Assembly: GCF_000384215.1 (NCBI RefSeq)
Contig: NZ_KB913032.1
Coordinates: 9,013,605-9,077,604, forward strand
Source: Amycolatopsis alba DSM 44262
Lineage (GTDB): Bacteria > Actinomycetota > Actinomycetes > Mycobacteriales > Pseudonocardiaceae
Reading direction: 5' to 3'
DNA: 64,000 bases
Shown here: positions 20,374-30,322 of the stretch, piece after piece
Layout: each line of letters opens with the position of its first letter
How positions within the stretch are numbered: the stretch's first letter is position 1
Position numbers and translations under genes: made by a program
The notes under the pieces: generated by a model
Seen by the model: the letters and a program-made list of their open reading frames with translations, nothing else
The model's database searches: none
What the model was told of the DNA's origin: nothing

Positions 20374-21029
20374 CCCTGCGTGTCCTGATCGTCGACGACG
20401 AACCGTTGCTGCGCGCCGGCTTGCGCTCGCTGCTGGACAACCAGCCCGACCTGACCGTCGTCGGCGAGGCGGGTGACGGCGGCGAGGTGGTCGACCTGGT
20501 GCGGCGGGTGAACCCCGACGTGGTCCTGATGGACGTCCGGATGCCGGGCGTGGACGGGATCGAGGCGACCCGGCGGGTGCTGGCGGAGATCCCCGAGCCG
20601 CCGAAGGTCCTCGTGATCACGACGTTCGACAACGACGACTACGTCTACGACGCGCTGCTCGCCGGTGCCAGCGGATTCCTGCTGAAGCGGGCCCGGAAGG
20701 AGGAGTTCGCGCACGCCATCCGGACCATCGCCGCCGGGGAGACGCTGCTGTTCCCCGACGCCATCCGGCGGATGGTCACCGCGCGCCCGGCGCCGTCCGG
20801 CCTGGCGCCACGGCCTTCTTCGCTGACGAAACGGGAGACGGAGGTGCTGCGGCTGATCGCCACCGGGAAGTCCAATGTGGACATAGCGGCCGATCTGGTC
20901 ATCAGTCTCGAAACCGTCAAAACCCATGTGGGCAACATCTTCGGGAAACTGGGCGCTTCCAACCGCAGTCAGGCGGTCGTGTTCGCTTACGAGACAGGCA
21001 TCGTCGCACCGGGTCACAGTCTGCGCTAG
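20370..21029 (+). CDS. LuxR/NarL-family response regulator
   Basis: 219 residues from ATG 20370, overlapping the kinase stop. Receiver domain residues 1-120: acidic pair IVDDEP, phospho-acceptor in VVLMDVRMPG, and the K in FLLKRARKEE. C-terminal LuxR helix-turn-helix: LTKRETEVLRLIATGKSN, then VKTHVGNIFGKLGASNR. Probably phosphorylated by the adjacent kinase; targets unknown. The downstream phosphatase has its own promoter-like region. Confidence 0.94.
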   Translation: MTLRVLIVDDEPLLRAGLRSLLDNQPDLTVVGEAGDGGEVVDLVRRVNPDVVLMDVRMPGVDGIEATRRVLAEIPEPPKVLVITTFDNDDYVYDALLAGASGFLLKRARKEEFAHAIRTIAAGETLLFPDAIRRMVTARPAPSGLAPRPSSLTKRETEVLRLIATGKSNVDIAADLVISLETVKTHVGNIFGKLGASNRSQAVVFAYETGIVAPGHSLR

Positions 21030-21041
21030 CGGACCGCCGCT

Positions 21042-21063
21042 GTTCTTCCCGTGTTCACCTGGA
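21042..21063 (+). promoter_or_regulatory. Candidate PHO box upstream of alkaline phosphatase
   Basis: Two 11-base direct-repeat units, GTTCTTCCCGT (21042-21052) and GTTCACCTGGA (21053-21063), match the form of actinomycete PhoP sites (11-base units starting GTTCA). They lie ~75 bases before the phosphatase start. The first unit is degenerate. Confidence 0.5.
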
Positions 21064-21136
21064 GACCCCCGGCCGCACACATGCGCGGTAACTAATGGGA
21101 CTGCCCTGATCCCCAGGTATCCCAAGGAGATTTTCG

Positions 21137-22522
21137 ATGGCTTCGCTGTTCACAGGACGGCGCAAATGGCTCGCGGGCGGGGCGCTCGGCGTCACGCTCA
21201 TCGCGCTGGCGCCCGCCGCGCTCGCCGCCGGCGACGACGCCCGTCTCGCGTCCGCGCAGGGTGACCGCACCCAGGACGTGCGCGCCGCGATCAAGGGCGG
21301 GAGCGCCCGCAACGTCATCCTGTTCATCGGCGACGGCATGGGCCAGTCCGAGATCACGTCGGCGCGCAACTACGAACGCGGCGCGGCCGGGCGGCTCGCG
21401 ATGGACGGCCTCCCCCTCACCGGTGACTACACGACGTACGCGGTCGAGAAGAACAACCCCTCGAAGCCCGACTACGTGACCGACTCGGCCGCTTCCGGCA
21501 CCGGGTGGGCCACCGGCGTGAAGACCTACAACGGCGCGATCTCCGTCGACCCGTACGGCAACGCCGTCCCGTCGATCCTCGAGATCGCCAAGCGTTCAGG
21601 CCTGCGCACCGGCGACGTCACCACGGCCGAGGTCCAGGACGCCACCCCCGCGGTGCTCGGCTCGCACGTCGTCAGCCGCGACTGCAAGGGCCCCGACGAG
21701 ACCAGCAAGAAGTGCGCGGTCAACGCCAAGGAGAACGGCGGCGCCGGATCCATCGCCGAGCAGCTGGTCCAGACCAAGCCGGACGTCCTGCTCGGCGGCG
21801 GCGCGAAGTACTTCGACCAGAAGGTCAAGGCCGGGAAGTTCGCCGGCAAGACCGTGCTGGACCAGGCGAAGTCCGCGGGCTACCAGGTGGTGAACACCGC
21901 GGCCGACCTCGACGCGGCCAAGCCAGGCAAGCCGCTGCTCGGCCTGTTCGCCGCCGGCAACATGCCGGTCAACTGGACCGGCCCGGCCGCGAAGCAGGGC
22001 GGCACCCCGCCGACCCGCTGCACGCCGAACCCGGCCCTGCCCAAGACCCAGCCGAAGCTGGCCGACCAGACCCGCAAGGCGCTCTCGCTGCTCGACGACC
22101 GCCGCAAGGACAAGGGTTTCTTCCTCCAGGTCGAGGGCGCGAGCATCGACAAGCAGGATCACGCCGCCGACCCGTGCGGCCAGATCGGTGAGACGATCGA
22201 CTTCGACCAGGCCGTCGCGGCCGGGCTCGCGTTCGCGCGCAGCAACCCCGACACCCTGGTGATCGTCACCGGCGACCACGGCCACACCAGCCAGATCATC
22301 GGCAACGACACGGTCAGCCCCGGCCAGACCGCGACCCTGATCACCAACGAGGGCGCGAACATGACCATCAACTACGGCACCGGCATGCCGGGCGCGTCGC
22401 AGGACCACACCGGCACGCAGATCCGCGTCGCGGGTTACGGACCGCAGGCGGCGAACGTCGTCGGCCTGACCAACCAGACCGACCTCTTCGACACCCTCAA
22501 GCGCGCACTGCGACTGCGCTGA
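21137..22522 (+). CDS. phoA: Secreted alkaline phosphatase (PhoA type)
   Basis: 461 residues from ATG 21137 with AAGGAG 8 bases upstream. The N-terminus [20 protein letters not shown] is a signal peptide, possibly Tat (RRKWL). Catalytic motifs: [12 protein letters not shown] (metal Asp), [14 protein letters not shown] (nucleophilic Ser), [13 protein letters not shown] (metal ligands) and [10 protein letters not shown]. It releases phosphate from monoesters outside the membrane. Expression is probably induced by phosphate starvation given the PHO-box-like repeats upstream. Confidence 0.93.
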   Translation: MASLFTGRRKWLAGGALGVTLIALAPAALAAGDDARLASAQGDRTQDVRAAIKGGSARNVILFIGDGMGQSEITSARNYERGAAGRLAMDGLPLTGDYTTYAVEKNNPSKPDYVTDSAASGTGWATGVKTYNGAISVDPYGNAVPSILEIAKRSGLRTGDVTTAEVQDATPAVLGSHVVSRDCKGPDETSKKCAVNAKENGGAGSIAEQLVQTKPDVLLGGGAKYFDQKVKAGKFAGKTVLDQAKSAGYQVVNTAADLDAAKPGKPLLGLFAAGNMPVNWTGPAAKQGGTPPTRCTPNPALPKTQPKLADQTRKALSLLDDRRKDKGFFLQVEGASIDKQDHAADPCGQIGETIDFDQAVAAGLAFARSNPDTLVIVTGDHGHTSQIIGNDTVSPGQTATLITNEGANMTINYGTGMPGASQDHTGTQIRVAGYGPQAANVVGLTNQTDLFDTLKRALRLR

Positions 22523-22538
22523 CCGGTTTCGGAAAGGT

Positions 22539-22574
22539 GGGGCAGGCCCCCGATGAGGGGTGGGGGCCTGCCCC
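22539..22574 (+). terminator. Terminator after alkaline phosphatase
   Basis: Perfect 13-bp inverted repeat, GGGGCAGGCCCCC at 22539-22551 with 22562-22574, loop 10 bases, 17 bases after the stop codon. No T-run follows. Confidence 0.75.
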
Positions 22575-22632
22575 ATGGCCCCCTGGCTTCGGCCTCCCTA
22601 GCTTGGGAGATACCGAAACCAGGGGGTATTTC

Positions 22633-23757
22633 ATGCGAAAGTCCTTACCCGGCAAGAAGATCATCGCCGTCGGTTCGCTGGTCGCGCTGCTCGCGGCGAC
22701 GACCGCGGGCCCGGCACTCGCCACGACCGGGCCGCATCACGACGTCGACAAAGCCTTGAAGACACTCGTACAGGACGGCGTCCCCGGCGCGCAGGCGACG
22801 GTGACGAGCGCGTCCGGGCGGTCGTGGTCGGAGCGCGAAGGCGTCGGGAATCTCCAGACCCGGACACCGTTCCCGCGCGGCGCGAAGTTCCGGGCGGCCA
22901 GCGTCACCAAGCCCTTCGTCTCCGTGGTGGTGCTGCAGCTGGTCGCCGAGGGGAAGGTCGGGCTGGACACACCGATCGACCGCTATCTGCCCGGCCTCGT
23001 GGCGGGGAACGGCAACGACGGCACCAAGGTCACCGTCCGGCAGCTGCTCCAGCACACCAGCGGGCTCCACGACTACGTCCGCGACCTCGACATCGACGCG
23101 TGGCGGCACCGGGGTGCCGAGCCCGAGGAGCTGGTGGCGATCGGCCTCAAGCATCCGCCGGTGTTCGCCCCCGGCACGGGCTGGACGTACTCCAACACGA
23201 ACTACGTCATCGCCGGCATGCTGATCGAGAAGATCACCGGCCGGTCGGTCTCCACCGAGATCGCGAACAGGATCACCCGGCCGCTCGGCCTGCGCGGGAC
23301 CTACCTGCCGGTGCGCGGCGACGAAACCCTGCCGTCCCCGCACCCCCAGGGGTACACGCCGCGTCCGGCGGGGCTCATCGACTTCACCGACTTCGACCCG
23401 TCGGCCGCCGGGGCTTCCGGCGGGCTCGTCTCGACCGGTGAAGACCTGACCCGCTTCTTCGGCGCGCTCGTCGACGGCCGTCTCCTGCCCAAGGCTCAGC
23501 TGGCCGAGATGCAGCGGACCGTTCCGGCGCCCGTCGGCATTCCGGGCGCGGAGTACGGCCTCGGCCTCGCGTCCGTGCCGCTGTCCTGCGGTGGCCGGTT
23601 CTGGGGGCACGGCGGGAACATCCCCGGCTTCGCGAACCTGTCGGGCGCCATCCCGCACGGTAAGCGGGTCAACATCGTGGTGAACCAGGATCCCTTGCCG
23701 GACAAGGCTTCGGATCACCTCGCGGCCGCGATCGACACGGGGTTCTGCGCGCGCTAA
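22633..23757 (+). CDS. Secreted serine hydrolase, beta-lactamase class C / DD-peptidase family
   Basis: 374 residues from ATG 22633 with AGGGGG upstream; the signal peptide is MRKSLPGKKIIAVGSLVALL, cut near ALA-TTG. The active-site motifs are all present: SVTK (SxxK), YSN (YxN) in GWTYSNTNYVIAG, and HGG in GHGGNIPGF. Relatives include Streptomyces R61 DD-carboxypeptidase and esterases; which reaction it performs cannot be told from sequence. The stop overlaps the convergent flavoprotein gene by 4 bases. Confidence 0.9.
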   Translation: MRKSLPGKKIIAVGSLVALLAATTAGPALATTGPHHDVDKALKTLVQDGVPGAQATVTSASGRSWSEREGVGNLQTRTPFPRGAKFRAASVTKPFVSVVVLQLVAEGKVGLDTPIDRYLPGLVAGNGNDGTKVTVRQLLQHTSGLHDYVRDLDIDAWRHRGAEPEELVAIGLKHPPVFAPGTGWTYSNTNYVIAGMLIEKITGRSVSTEIANRITRPLGLRGTYLPVRGDETLPSPHPQGYTPRPAGLIDFTDFDPSAAGASGGLVSTGEDLTRFFGALVDGRLLPKAQLAEMQRTVPAPVGIPGAEYGLGLASVPLSCGGRFWGHGGNIPGFANLSGAIPHGKRVNIVVNQDPLPDKASDHLAAAIDTGFCAR

Positions 23758-24260
23758 ACCGCCGGGAGCAGGTCCAGCGCGGAGGTCCACGGGGCCTCCG
23801 TGCTGAGCCGTGTGGTGACCACGCCCGCCGATTCGAGGGTGTCGAGATGCCGCCGCCAGGCCGGATGGTGCACCCGCGTGTCCTGGATCTGGTAGCCCAG
23901 CGCGATCGTGATCCCCGGCGTGCCGAGGACGTCGCCGAGCAGGGTCAGCGCCTGGTTGTCGGCGATGCCCAGCGCCAGTTTCGCCACCGAGTTCGCGGAC
24001 GCTGGCGCGAACAGGAACACCGCGGGATCCGGATGCGGCCGGGGTTCGCCCGGCAGCCGGGAGGTACTGCGGACCGGCAGCCCGGTGCACTTCTCCAGAT
24101 CACCGAGCCCGCCGGTCTTCTCCAGCCAGCGGGCCGCGGTCGGGGTCAGCGTGATCGCGAGCTCCCAGCCGCGGTCCGCGGCGGGTTTCGCGAGCTGCGC
24201 GGCGAACCGGGTGTCCAGTCCGCCGCACGAGCTCGCGACCAGGCCGAGGACCCTGCTCAC
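23754..24260 (-). CDS. Flavoprotein of the PPC-decarboxylase/HFCD fold
   Basis: 168 residues from GTG 24260, overlapping the rsmB stop by GTGA. Family features: N-terminal LGLVASSCGGLDTRFAAQL, and the FAPASANSVAKLALGIADNQ segment that corresponds to the FMN/substrate motif (PASANT-type) of phosphopantothenoylcysteine decarboxylase. A complete coaBC lies elsewhere in the window (33991), so this is a paralogue of unknown substrate, perhaps a cysteine decarboxylase acting on a peptide or other thiol (inference). Confidence 0.8.
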   Translation of the reverse strand: MSRVLGLVASSCGGLDTRFAAQLAKPAADRGWELAITLTPTAARWLEKTGGLGDLEKCTGLPVRSTSRLPGEPRPHPDPAVFLFAPASANSVAKLALGIADNQALTLLGDVLGTPGITIALGYQIQDTRVHHPAWRRHLDTLESAGVVTTRLSTEAPWTSALDLLPAV

Positions 24261-25696
24261 CCGGCGGAGTCCGGCTTCCGCAGGACGGCGCAGAACATCG
24301 CGTCGGTGCCGTGCCGGTGCGGCCACAGCTGGACGTACGGGCCGTTTCCGAGCTGCGGGACGTCCGGGAAGAACGGCCGCGCGTCGACGATCTCGGCCTT
24401 CGCGCGGCGCGCGGTCTCCCCCACGACGCCTTCGGTCTCGGCCAGGTGCGGGGAGCAGACGACGTAGGTCACGATGCCGCCGGGGCGGACCAGGTCCAGC
24501 GCCGCGGTGATCAGCTGGCCCTGCAGTTTCGTCAGGTCCGAGATGTCGCTGGGCTGACGGCGCCAGCGCGCCTCCGGGCGGCGGCGCAGCGAACCGAGCC
24601 CACTGCACGGCGCGTCGACCAGGACGCGGTCGTAGCCCGGTTCGAGGCCGGTCTCGCGGCCGTCGGCGACGTGGATGGTCACCGGAAGCCCCTGGACGGC
24701 GTTCTCGATCAGCTTCGCGCGGTGTGGGGCTTTCTCGACGGCGTCGACGGTCGCGCCGCTGATCGACGCCAGCGCGCCCAGCAGCGCGGCCTTGCCGCCC
24801 GGACCGGCGCACAGGTCGAGCCAGCGCTCGTCCGAGCCGGTGAGCGGGACCTTCGTGACGGCGACCGCGCACAGCTGGCTGCCCTCGTCCTGGACCGCGG
24901 CCAGTTTCTCCTTGATCGGCTCGATGTCGCCGGGGTCACCGGAGCCCGCGGGCATCCGGACGCCGTAGGGCGAGTACGGGGCGACGTCGCCGCCGGTGAT
25001 GGCGGCCAGTTCGTCGGCGCTGATCTCGCCGGGCCGGGCGACCAGGTGGACGTCGGGACGGTCGTCGTCGGCTTCCAGGGCCGCCTTCAGCTCGGCTCCC
25101 TTGTCCCCCAAAGCTTCCGCGAACGACCGCGCGACCCAGCGCGGATGCGCCGTCCGCAGCGCGTAGGCGCCGATCGGGTCGGCTGCCTCGTCCGGGGCCA
25201 GTTCGTTCAGCCAGGTCTCTTCGTCCTTTTCGGACACCGAGCGCAGCACGGCGTTCACGAAACCCGCGATCCAGGAACCGACTTCGGCGCGGACGAGGTC
25301 CACAGTGGACCCGACGGCGGCGTGCTCGGGGATGCGGGTGCGCAGCAGCTGGTACGCGCCGAGCCGCAGCCCGTCCAGCACGACGGCGTCCACCTTGGCC
25401 AGCGAACGGTCGACGAGGCAGGCCTCGATGACCGCGTCCAGCATGCCGACCGCGCGGCAGGTCCCGTAGGTCAGTTCGGTGGCCAGCGCCGCGTCGCGAC
25501 CGGAGATCCGGCGGTTGCGCAGCAGTTGCGGCAGCACCAGGTTCGCGTACGCGTCCTCTTCACGGACCGCGCGCAGGACGTCGAAGGCGACCTGACGGGC
25601 CGGGTCGATCTGCGGCGGGCGGCTGGGCCCTTCCTTGCGCGGGCCGGGACGGCCTCGCTCCGGCCTCGACGGCCGGCGTTCCCTACGGTCGTTCAC
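24257..25696 (-). CDS. rsmB: 16S rRNA (cytosine-967-C5) methyltransferase RsmB
   Basis: 479 residues from GTG 25696, overlapping fmt by GTGA. A basic tail (residues 1-30) precedes a NusB-like RNA-binding domain (~35-165; [20 protein letters not shown]) and a SAM-dependent methyltransferase domain (~240-479) with [15 protein letters not shown] (SAM site), [18 protein letters not shown] and [13 protein letters not shown] (the two conserved cysteines). It methylates 16S rRNA during ribosome assembly. Confidence 0.95.
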   Translation of the reverse strand: MNDRRERRPSRPERGRPGPRKEGPSRPPQIDPARQVAFDVLRAVREEDAYANLVLPQLLRNRRISGRDAALATELTYGTCRAVGMLDAVIEACLVDRSLAKVDAVVLDGLRLGAYQLLRTRIPEHAAVGSTVDLVRAEVGSWIAGFVNAVLRSVSEKDEETWLNELAPDEAADPIGAYALRTAHPRWVARSFAEALGDKGAELKAALEADDDRPDVHLVARPGEISADELAAITGGDVAPYSPYGVRMPAGSGDPGDIEPIKEKLAAVQDEGSQLCAVAVTKVPLTGSDERWLDLCAGPGGKAALLGALASISGATVDAVEKAPHRAKLIENAVQGLPVTIHVADGRETGLEPGYDRVLVDAPCSGLGSLRRRPEARWRRQPSDISDLTKLQGQLITAALDLVRPGGIVTYVVCSPHLAETEGVVGETARRAKAEIVDARPFFPDVPQLGNGPYVQLWPHRHGTDAMFCAVLRKPDSAG

Positions 25697-26619
25697 TGCA
25701 GGCGCTCTCCTTGTTCGATCCTCGTACCGCGCGCCCAGTCGGTGGCCGCCATCCGCTTCTTCCCCTGCGCCTGCACTTCGCCCAGCCGCACCGGTTTCGA
25801 CGCCGTGCCGACCAGGACCCGCTTGCGCTCCACGACGAGTTCGCCCGGCGGGGGCCCCGGCTCGTCGACGACCGTCACCGGGCCGAGCTTCAGCCGCTCG
25901 CCCCGGAATTCCGCCCACGCGCCCGGTTCCGGGCTGACCGCGCGGATCTGCCGGTCGACCGCGGCGGCCGGGTCGGCGAACGAGACACGCGCGTCCTCGA
26001 CGGTCACCTTGGGCGCGTAACTCACGCCGTCGCCGGTCTGCTCGACCGCGCGCAGCGAGCCGTCGGCGATCCCGTCCATCGTGGACACGAGCAGCTTCGC
26101 CCCGGACTCCGCCAGCCTGCCGAGCAGCTCCCCGGCGGTGTCACCGGCGCCGATCTGCTCGGTGATCACGCCGAAGACGGGGCCCGCGTCGAGCTCCTTG
26201 ACGATCCGGAACGTCGAGGCGCCGGTAATCTCGTCCCCGGCGCGGATCGCGGCCTGGACCGGCGCGGCGCCGCGCCACGCGGGCAGCAGCGAGAAGTGCA
26301 GGTTGACCCAGCCGTGCACCGGGATGTCCAGCGCGGCCTGGGGCAGCAGCGCGCCGTACGCGACCACCGGGCACGCGTCCGGGGCGATCTCCGCGAGCCG
26401 GGCGAGGAACGCGGGGTCGCTCGCCTTGGGCGGGGTCAGCACCTCGATCCCGTGCTCGTCGGCGAGCGCGCCGATCGGGGACCGGACGACCCGGCGGCCG
26501 CGGCCCGCCTGCGCGTCCGGACGGGTGACCACGGCGACGACCTCGTGCTCTTCGGAAGCGAGGAGCGCGCGCAGTGACGGGACGGCGGGTTCTGGGGTGC
26601 CGGCGAAGACCAGGCGCAT
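25693..26619 (-). CDS. fmt: Methionyl-tRNA formyltransferase
   Basis: 308 residues from ATG 26619 with GGAGGTG upstream. The N-terminal formyltransferase domain has [16 protein letters not shown], the 10-formyl-THF motif [18 protein letters not shown] and the catalytic Asn-His-Asp set; the C-terminal OB-like domain (~205-300) binds tRNA. It formylates initiator Met-tRNA. The fmt-rsmB pair is conserved widely. Confidence 0.97.
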   Translation of the reverse strand: MRLVFAGTPEPAVPSLRALLASEEHEVVAVVTRPDAQAGRGRRVVRSPIGALADEHGIEVLTPPKASDPAFLARLAEIAPDACPVVAYGALLPQAALDIPVHGWVNLHFSLLPAWRGAAPVQAAIRAGDEITGASTFRIVKELDAGPVFGVITEQIGAGDTAGELLGRLAESGAKLLVSTMDGIADGSLRAVEQTGDGVSYAPKVTVEDARVSFADPAAAVDRQIRAVSPEPGAWAEFRGERLKLGPVTVVDEPGPPPGELVVERKRVLVGTASKPVRLGEVQAQGKKRMAATDWARGTRIEQGERLQ

Positions 26620-26730
26620 CAACGCACCTCCACCGGGGGGACGGGTACCTCTGACTGGGCGAACATCGCCGCTCAGTCTAGAAGGACCCCACCACCCCGG
26701 CGCGCTCGCTCCCCCGGCGCTCCCCTGAAG

Positions 26731-26783
26731 CGCGTGAAGGCCCCCTTCCCTCGGCTGAGCCGAGGGAAGGGGGCCTTCACGCG
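26731..26783. repeat. GTGAAGGCC-family palindrome, copy 2
   Basis: A 25-base arm at 26731-26755 (CGCGTGAAGGCCCCCTT then CCCTCGGC) pairs perfectly with 26759-26783 over a TGA loop. It is 9 bases beyond the gamma-glutamyltransferase stop (minus strand), so it may end that transcript. Confidence 0.8.
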
Positions 26784-26792
26784 CGGTTCGGG

Positions 26793-28604
26793 CTAGGGGT
26801 GTGGCCAGGGCAGGACGACGGCTGCCGAGCCGCCACCCCGGCGCGTGGGTTCGGCCGCGGCGAGCCAGCGGCCGTCCCGCAGCCGTTCGACGCCGGTCGC
26901 GGCCCCGATCTCGGCGGGCGCCGTCGAGAAGCCCTGTTGCTTGGCCTTCAGGATCGCGAGCACGTCGGTCTGGTCGAGGAACGACTGCTCGACCTGCGCG
27001 GCCGCCGAGTTGCGCTGGGAAGCACGCGGTTCGGCGATCGCGTCGACGAGCTTGAGGCCGCGGTCGATACGGCCGGTCAGGACCTGCAGCACCGTGGTGA
27101 TGATCGACGCGCCACCGGGCGAGCCGACGGCGAGGAACGGTTTGCCATGATCGAGCACGATGGTCGGCGCCATCGACGAACGCGGCCGCTTGGCCGGGCC
27201 CGGCAGGTTCGGGTCGGGCACGCCCGGCGTCACCGGGGTGAAGGAGAAGTCGGTCAGTTCGTTGTTGAGCAGGAACCCGCGGCCCGGCACGACGATGCCG
27301 CTCCCGCCCTCCTGCTCGATGGTCAGCGTGTACGCGACGACGTTGCCCCACCGGTCGGCGACCGTGAGGTGCGTGGTGTTCTCACCTTCGTACGGCGTCG
27401 GGGCCGGGTTCGTCCCCGCCACGCACGGCGACGGAGTGCGCGGGTCGGCGGGCGCGACCGGGCTCGTCCCGGCCTTCGCGGGGTCGATCAGGCACGCGCG
27501 GCTGTCGGCGAACTTCTGGCTGATCAGTTCCTTCGCCGGGACGTCGACGAAGGCCGGGTCGCCGATCCACCGGTTGCGGTCGGCGAAGGCGTACCGGGTC
27601 GACTCCAGGAAGTAGTGCAGGTAGTCGGCCTTCTCAAGCTTGGAGAGCTTCGTGTTCTCGAGGATGTTCAGCGCCTCGCCGACGGTCAGCCCGCCGGACG
27701 ACGGCGCGGGCATCCCGTAGACGTCGAGGCCGCGGTACTCGGTCTTGGTCGGCTTCCGCTCGACGACGCGGTACTTGGCGAGGTCGGCCGCGGTCAGGTC
27801 ACCGGGGCGGACGTTCAGCGTCGACGCGGGGTCGACCGGCGGCTTCCGAACCGTGTTGACGACGTCCGCGCCGATCGGGCCGCGGTAAAGCACGTCGGTG
27901 CCCTTCGCGGCGAGTTGCGCGTACGTACCGGCAAGGTCCGGGTTCTTGAACGTGGTGCCGACCGCGGGCGGCGCCCCGCCGGGCAGGTACAGCGACCTGG
28001 TCGACGGGAACGCCGAGAAGCGGGCGGCGTTGTTGGTGATTTGAGTGGTGAAGGTCTGGTCGACGGTGAAACCCTTGCGGGCGAGGTCTTCAGCGGGCTT
28101 GATCGCCTTCGCCAGCGACTTGGTGCCCCACTTGCGCAGCGCTTCCTGCCAGGTGGCGGGCGTGCCGGGCACGCCGACACTCAGTCCGCTGGTGACGGCG
28201 TCGGCGAACGGGATCGCCTTGCCGTTCTCGACGAAGAGGTTCTCGTCGGCCGACGACGGCGCGGTCTCGCGGCCGTCGAGCGTGTGCACCTTGCCGGTGC
28301 GCGCGTCGTAGTAGACGAAGAAGCCGCCCCCGCCGACCCCGGCGGAGAACGGGTCGGTGACACCCAGCGCGGCGGCGGTCGCGACGGCGGCGTCGACGGC
28401 GTTGCCGCCTTCGCGCAGGATCTTCGTGCCGATCGCGGTCGCGTCCGCGTCGATGCTCGAAACGGCGCCCAGGTAGCCGACGGCGACCGGGGATTTGGAC
28501 GTCGGTGGCGCCGCCGCCGCGATTCCCGGCGCGGCGACGCCGATCAGGGCGGCGATCGCGGTGACTGCGGTGATGCGTACCGGAGTGCTTCTGTGCGCGG
28601 CCAT
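26793..28604 (-). CDS. ggt: Secreted gamma-glutamyltransferase
   Basis: 603 residues from ATG 28604 ([20 protein letters not shown] signal peptide, cut near AAA-APP). Large-subunit motifs: [20 protein letters not shown] and [14 protein letters not shown] with LDGRETAP (Arg for gamma-carboxyl binding). The small subunit begins at the self-cleavage Thr in [27 protein letters not shown] and [11 protein letters not shown] follow. It hydrolyses or transfers gamma-glutamyl groups such as glutathione outside the cell. It is divergent from the pyroglutamyl-peptidase-like gene (97 bases between starts). Confidence 0.94.
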   Translation of the reverse strand: MAAHRSTPVRITAVTAIAALIGVAAPGIAAAAPPTSKSPVAVGYLGAVSSIDADATAIGTKILREGGNAVDAAVATAAALGVTDPFSAGVGGGGFFVYYDARTGKVHTLDGRETAPSSADENLFVENGKAIPFADAVTSGLSVGVPGTPATWQEALRKWGTKSLAKAIKPAEDLARKGFTVDQTFTTQITNNAARFSAFPSTRSLYLPGGAPPAVGTTFKNPDLAGTYAQLAAKGTDVLYRGPIGADVVNTVRKPPVDPASTLNVRPGDLTAADLAKYRVVERKPTKTEYRGLDVYGMPAPSSGGLTVGEALNILENTKLSKLEKADYLHYFLESTRYAFADRNRWIGDPAFVDVPAKELISQKFADSRACLIDPAKAGTSPVAPADPRTPSPCVAGTNPAPTPYEGENTTHLTVADRWGNVVAYTLTIEQEGGSGIVVPGRGFLLNNELTDFSFTPVTPGVPDPNLPGPAKRPRSSMAPTIVLDHGKPFLAVGSPGGASIITTVLQVLTGRIDRGLKLVDAIAEPRASQRNSAAAQVEQSFLDQTDVLAILKAKQQGFSTAPAEIGAATGVERLRDGRWLAAAEPTRRGGGSAAVVLPWPHP

Positions 28605-28701
28605 GGCGCGAGTCTGCCCCGCCTGTCCACCCCGGACAAGACCCGTCCAGACCTGCGATCGTCGGTGGTGCGGCCGTGCCCGGATGAGCAGAATGCGGTC
28701 C

Positions 28702-30087
28702 ATGAAGACTCCCGGCAGGCGGTGGGGCGCGCTCCTCCCGCTGCTTATCGCTCTCCCCGTCCTCGCGGTTCCCGGCGTCGCGCAGGCCGAAGGCGCGCGT
28801 GGCTGTTTCGACGACTCCGCGACGATCACCGTCGAGGAGAAGCGGCTCACCGCGACCATGCCGTCCGGCGGCCCGGCGGTCGGTCCGGAACTGGTCCGGC
28901 TCGCCGGCTTCGACAAGCTCGTCTCCGACTTCACGACGCGCCTCTGCGCGACCAAGACCGCTTTGCGCGCCGGGAAACTCGCCGAGACCGCCGGTGACGG
29001 GCTCTGGCGGACCGCGGTCGACCGCGCGCAGGGCCGCCGTCCCGATCTCGGCAGCATCGACAAGGCCGACGACCGGCCGCTCTACTGGGCACGCCTGCAG
29101 ATGAGCAAGGCGCTGCGCCAGTGGACGCCGCGCTTCCCGCTGTCCGCACCGGCCCGCGCCGAACTGCTGAAGACCTTCGACTTCGGCGCCCGAGGACTCG
29201 ACGACTCCCGCTTCCCTTCCGGCCCGAAGCCGCGCCGGGTGCTGGTGAGCGGGTTCGACCCGTTCACCCTCAACGGCGCGGGCGTCCGCATCGCGAACCC
29301 GTCCGGCGCGGCCGCGCTGCACCTGGACGGCAAGGTGATCCAGACCCCGACCGGCCCCGCGCTGGTGCAGGCCGTGTCGTTCCCGGTGGTGTGGAGCTAC
29401 TTCGACGCCGGCGTCGTCGAGGCGGCCTACGGGCAGGCGTTCAAGGACCGTTTCCGGCGCCCGGAACTGATCATGACGATCAGCCAGGGCCGACCCGGCC
29501 GCTTCGACATCGAACGGTGGGCCGGTGCCTGGCGCGGTGGTTCGCCGGACAACCTCGACGAAGCGGTTCGCGGTCCGGTCCCGCCCGCCGCCGGATGGCC
29601 GCAGCCGGACGTCCAGTTCATCGAAACCACGCTGCCGTACGAAAAGATGCTCGCCGCGCCCGCAGGGGCGTACGACGTGCAGTACAACCAGGCGTTCTGT
29701 GTCTGGCCCGACAGCTCGAAGCCGGGGACCGGGACCGCGGTGTGCCGGACGGACGCGCCGAAACCCGGCGAGATCGCCGCTTCCGGCGGCGGCGGTAATT
29801 ATCTGAGCAACGAATCGATGTACCGAAGCAACCGGCTGCGGACGGGACTCGGCCTGACCGGGATCGCGGGCGGGCACCTGCACACGCCCGTCCTCGGCAC
29901 GCCTGCCGATCCTTCAGCGCTGACCGACGCCGATTTCGAGGCGCGGCGGGCGGCGATCTCCTCGCAGATCGTCACGCTGCTCACCGCCGCCCTGGGCGGC
30001 TCGACTGCACCCGCGACGCCCGCTCCGGGCACTTCGGATGCTTCGGCCCGCGCCGACGTCCTCGCCACCCCCGGCACGACCCTCTGA
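28702..30087 (+). CDS. Secreted pyroglutamyl-peptidase-I-like protein with catalytic Cys replaced by Ser
   Basis: 461 residues from ATG 28702; ATGs at 28684 and 28693 are possible, no start has a strong ribosome site. A signal peptide (GALLPLLIALPVLAVPGVAQ) precedes ~150 residues of unassigned N-terminal region. The peptidase C15-like domain runs ~178-425: RRVLVSGFDPF, NPSG, FDIERW (E271, catalytic Glu position), GNYLSNES (S369 where the enzyme has Cys) and GGHLHTP (H394). A low-complexity Ala/Pro/Thr tail ends the protein. Family members are cytosolic ~210-residue cysteine peptidases, so a long secreted version with Ser is odd. It may be a serine variant or a binding protein. It is divergent from ggt, also linked to glutamyl peptides. 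Confidence 0.75.
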   Translation: MKTPGRRWGALLPLLIALPVLAVPGVAQAEGARGCFDDSATITVEEKRLTATMPSGGPAVGPELVRLAGFDKLVSDFTTRLCATKTALRAGKLAETAGDGLWRTAVDRAQGRRPDLGSIDKADDRPLYWARLQMSKALRQWTPRFPLSAPARAELLKTFDFGARGLDDSRFPSGPKPRRVLVSGFDPFTLNGAGVRIANPSGAAALHLDGKVIQTPTGPALVQAVSFPVVWSYFDAGVVEAAYGQAFKDRFRRPELIMTISQGRPGRFDIERWAGAWRGGSPDNLDEAVRGPVPPAAGWPQPDVQFIETTLPYEKMLAAPAGAYDVQYNQAFCVWPDSSKPGTGTAVCRTDAPKPGEIAASGGGGNYLSNESMYRSNRLRTGLGLTGIAGGHLHTPVLGTPADPSALTDADFEARRAAISSQIVTLLTAALGGSTAPATPAPGTSDASARADVLATPGTTL

Positions 30088-30137
30088 CCCACGCACTTCG
30101 GCACCTGGATGCGGTAGTTCGGCGTCGAACCACACCG

Positions 30138-30261
30138 GTGATCAGACGGACGACACGCGTGACGGGATGGACGGCACGCGTGATCAGACGGACGCCTCGC
30201 GGCGAACTCGGCCGGACACGTGTGTCGTCCGCCTGATCACGCGTGTCGTCCGTCTGATCAC
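30138..30261. repeat. 25-bp inverted repeat with long nested loop, left of priA
   Basis: A perfect 25-base inverted repeat: 30138-30162 (GTGATCAGACGGACGACACG then CGTGA) with 30237-30261. The 74-base loop contains a second, imperfect copy of the same words (ACGCGTGATCAGACGGACG near 30175 and CGTCCGCCTGATCACGCGTG near 30227). No gene is seen in 30088-30322. It lies beyond both priA and the convergent peptidase-like gene. Confidence 0.75.
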
Positions 30262-30322
30262 AGGTGTCGTCCAACCGGCCGCACGAAACACCCAGCTCCA
30301 CCCGGACGAAATGCGGGGTGGG

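Noticed and set aside
28684..28704. Earlier ATG starts (28684, 28693) for the pyroglutamyl-peptidase-like gene
   Set aside because: Possible, but none has a ribosome site; 28702 gives the cleanest signal peptide. Kept as alternatives in the entry.
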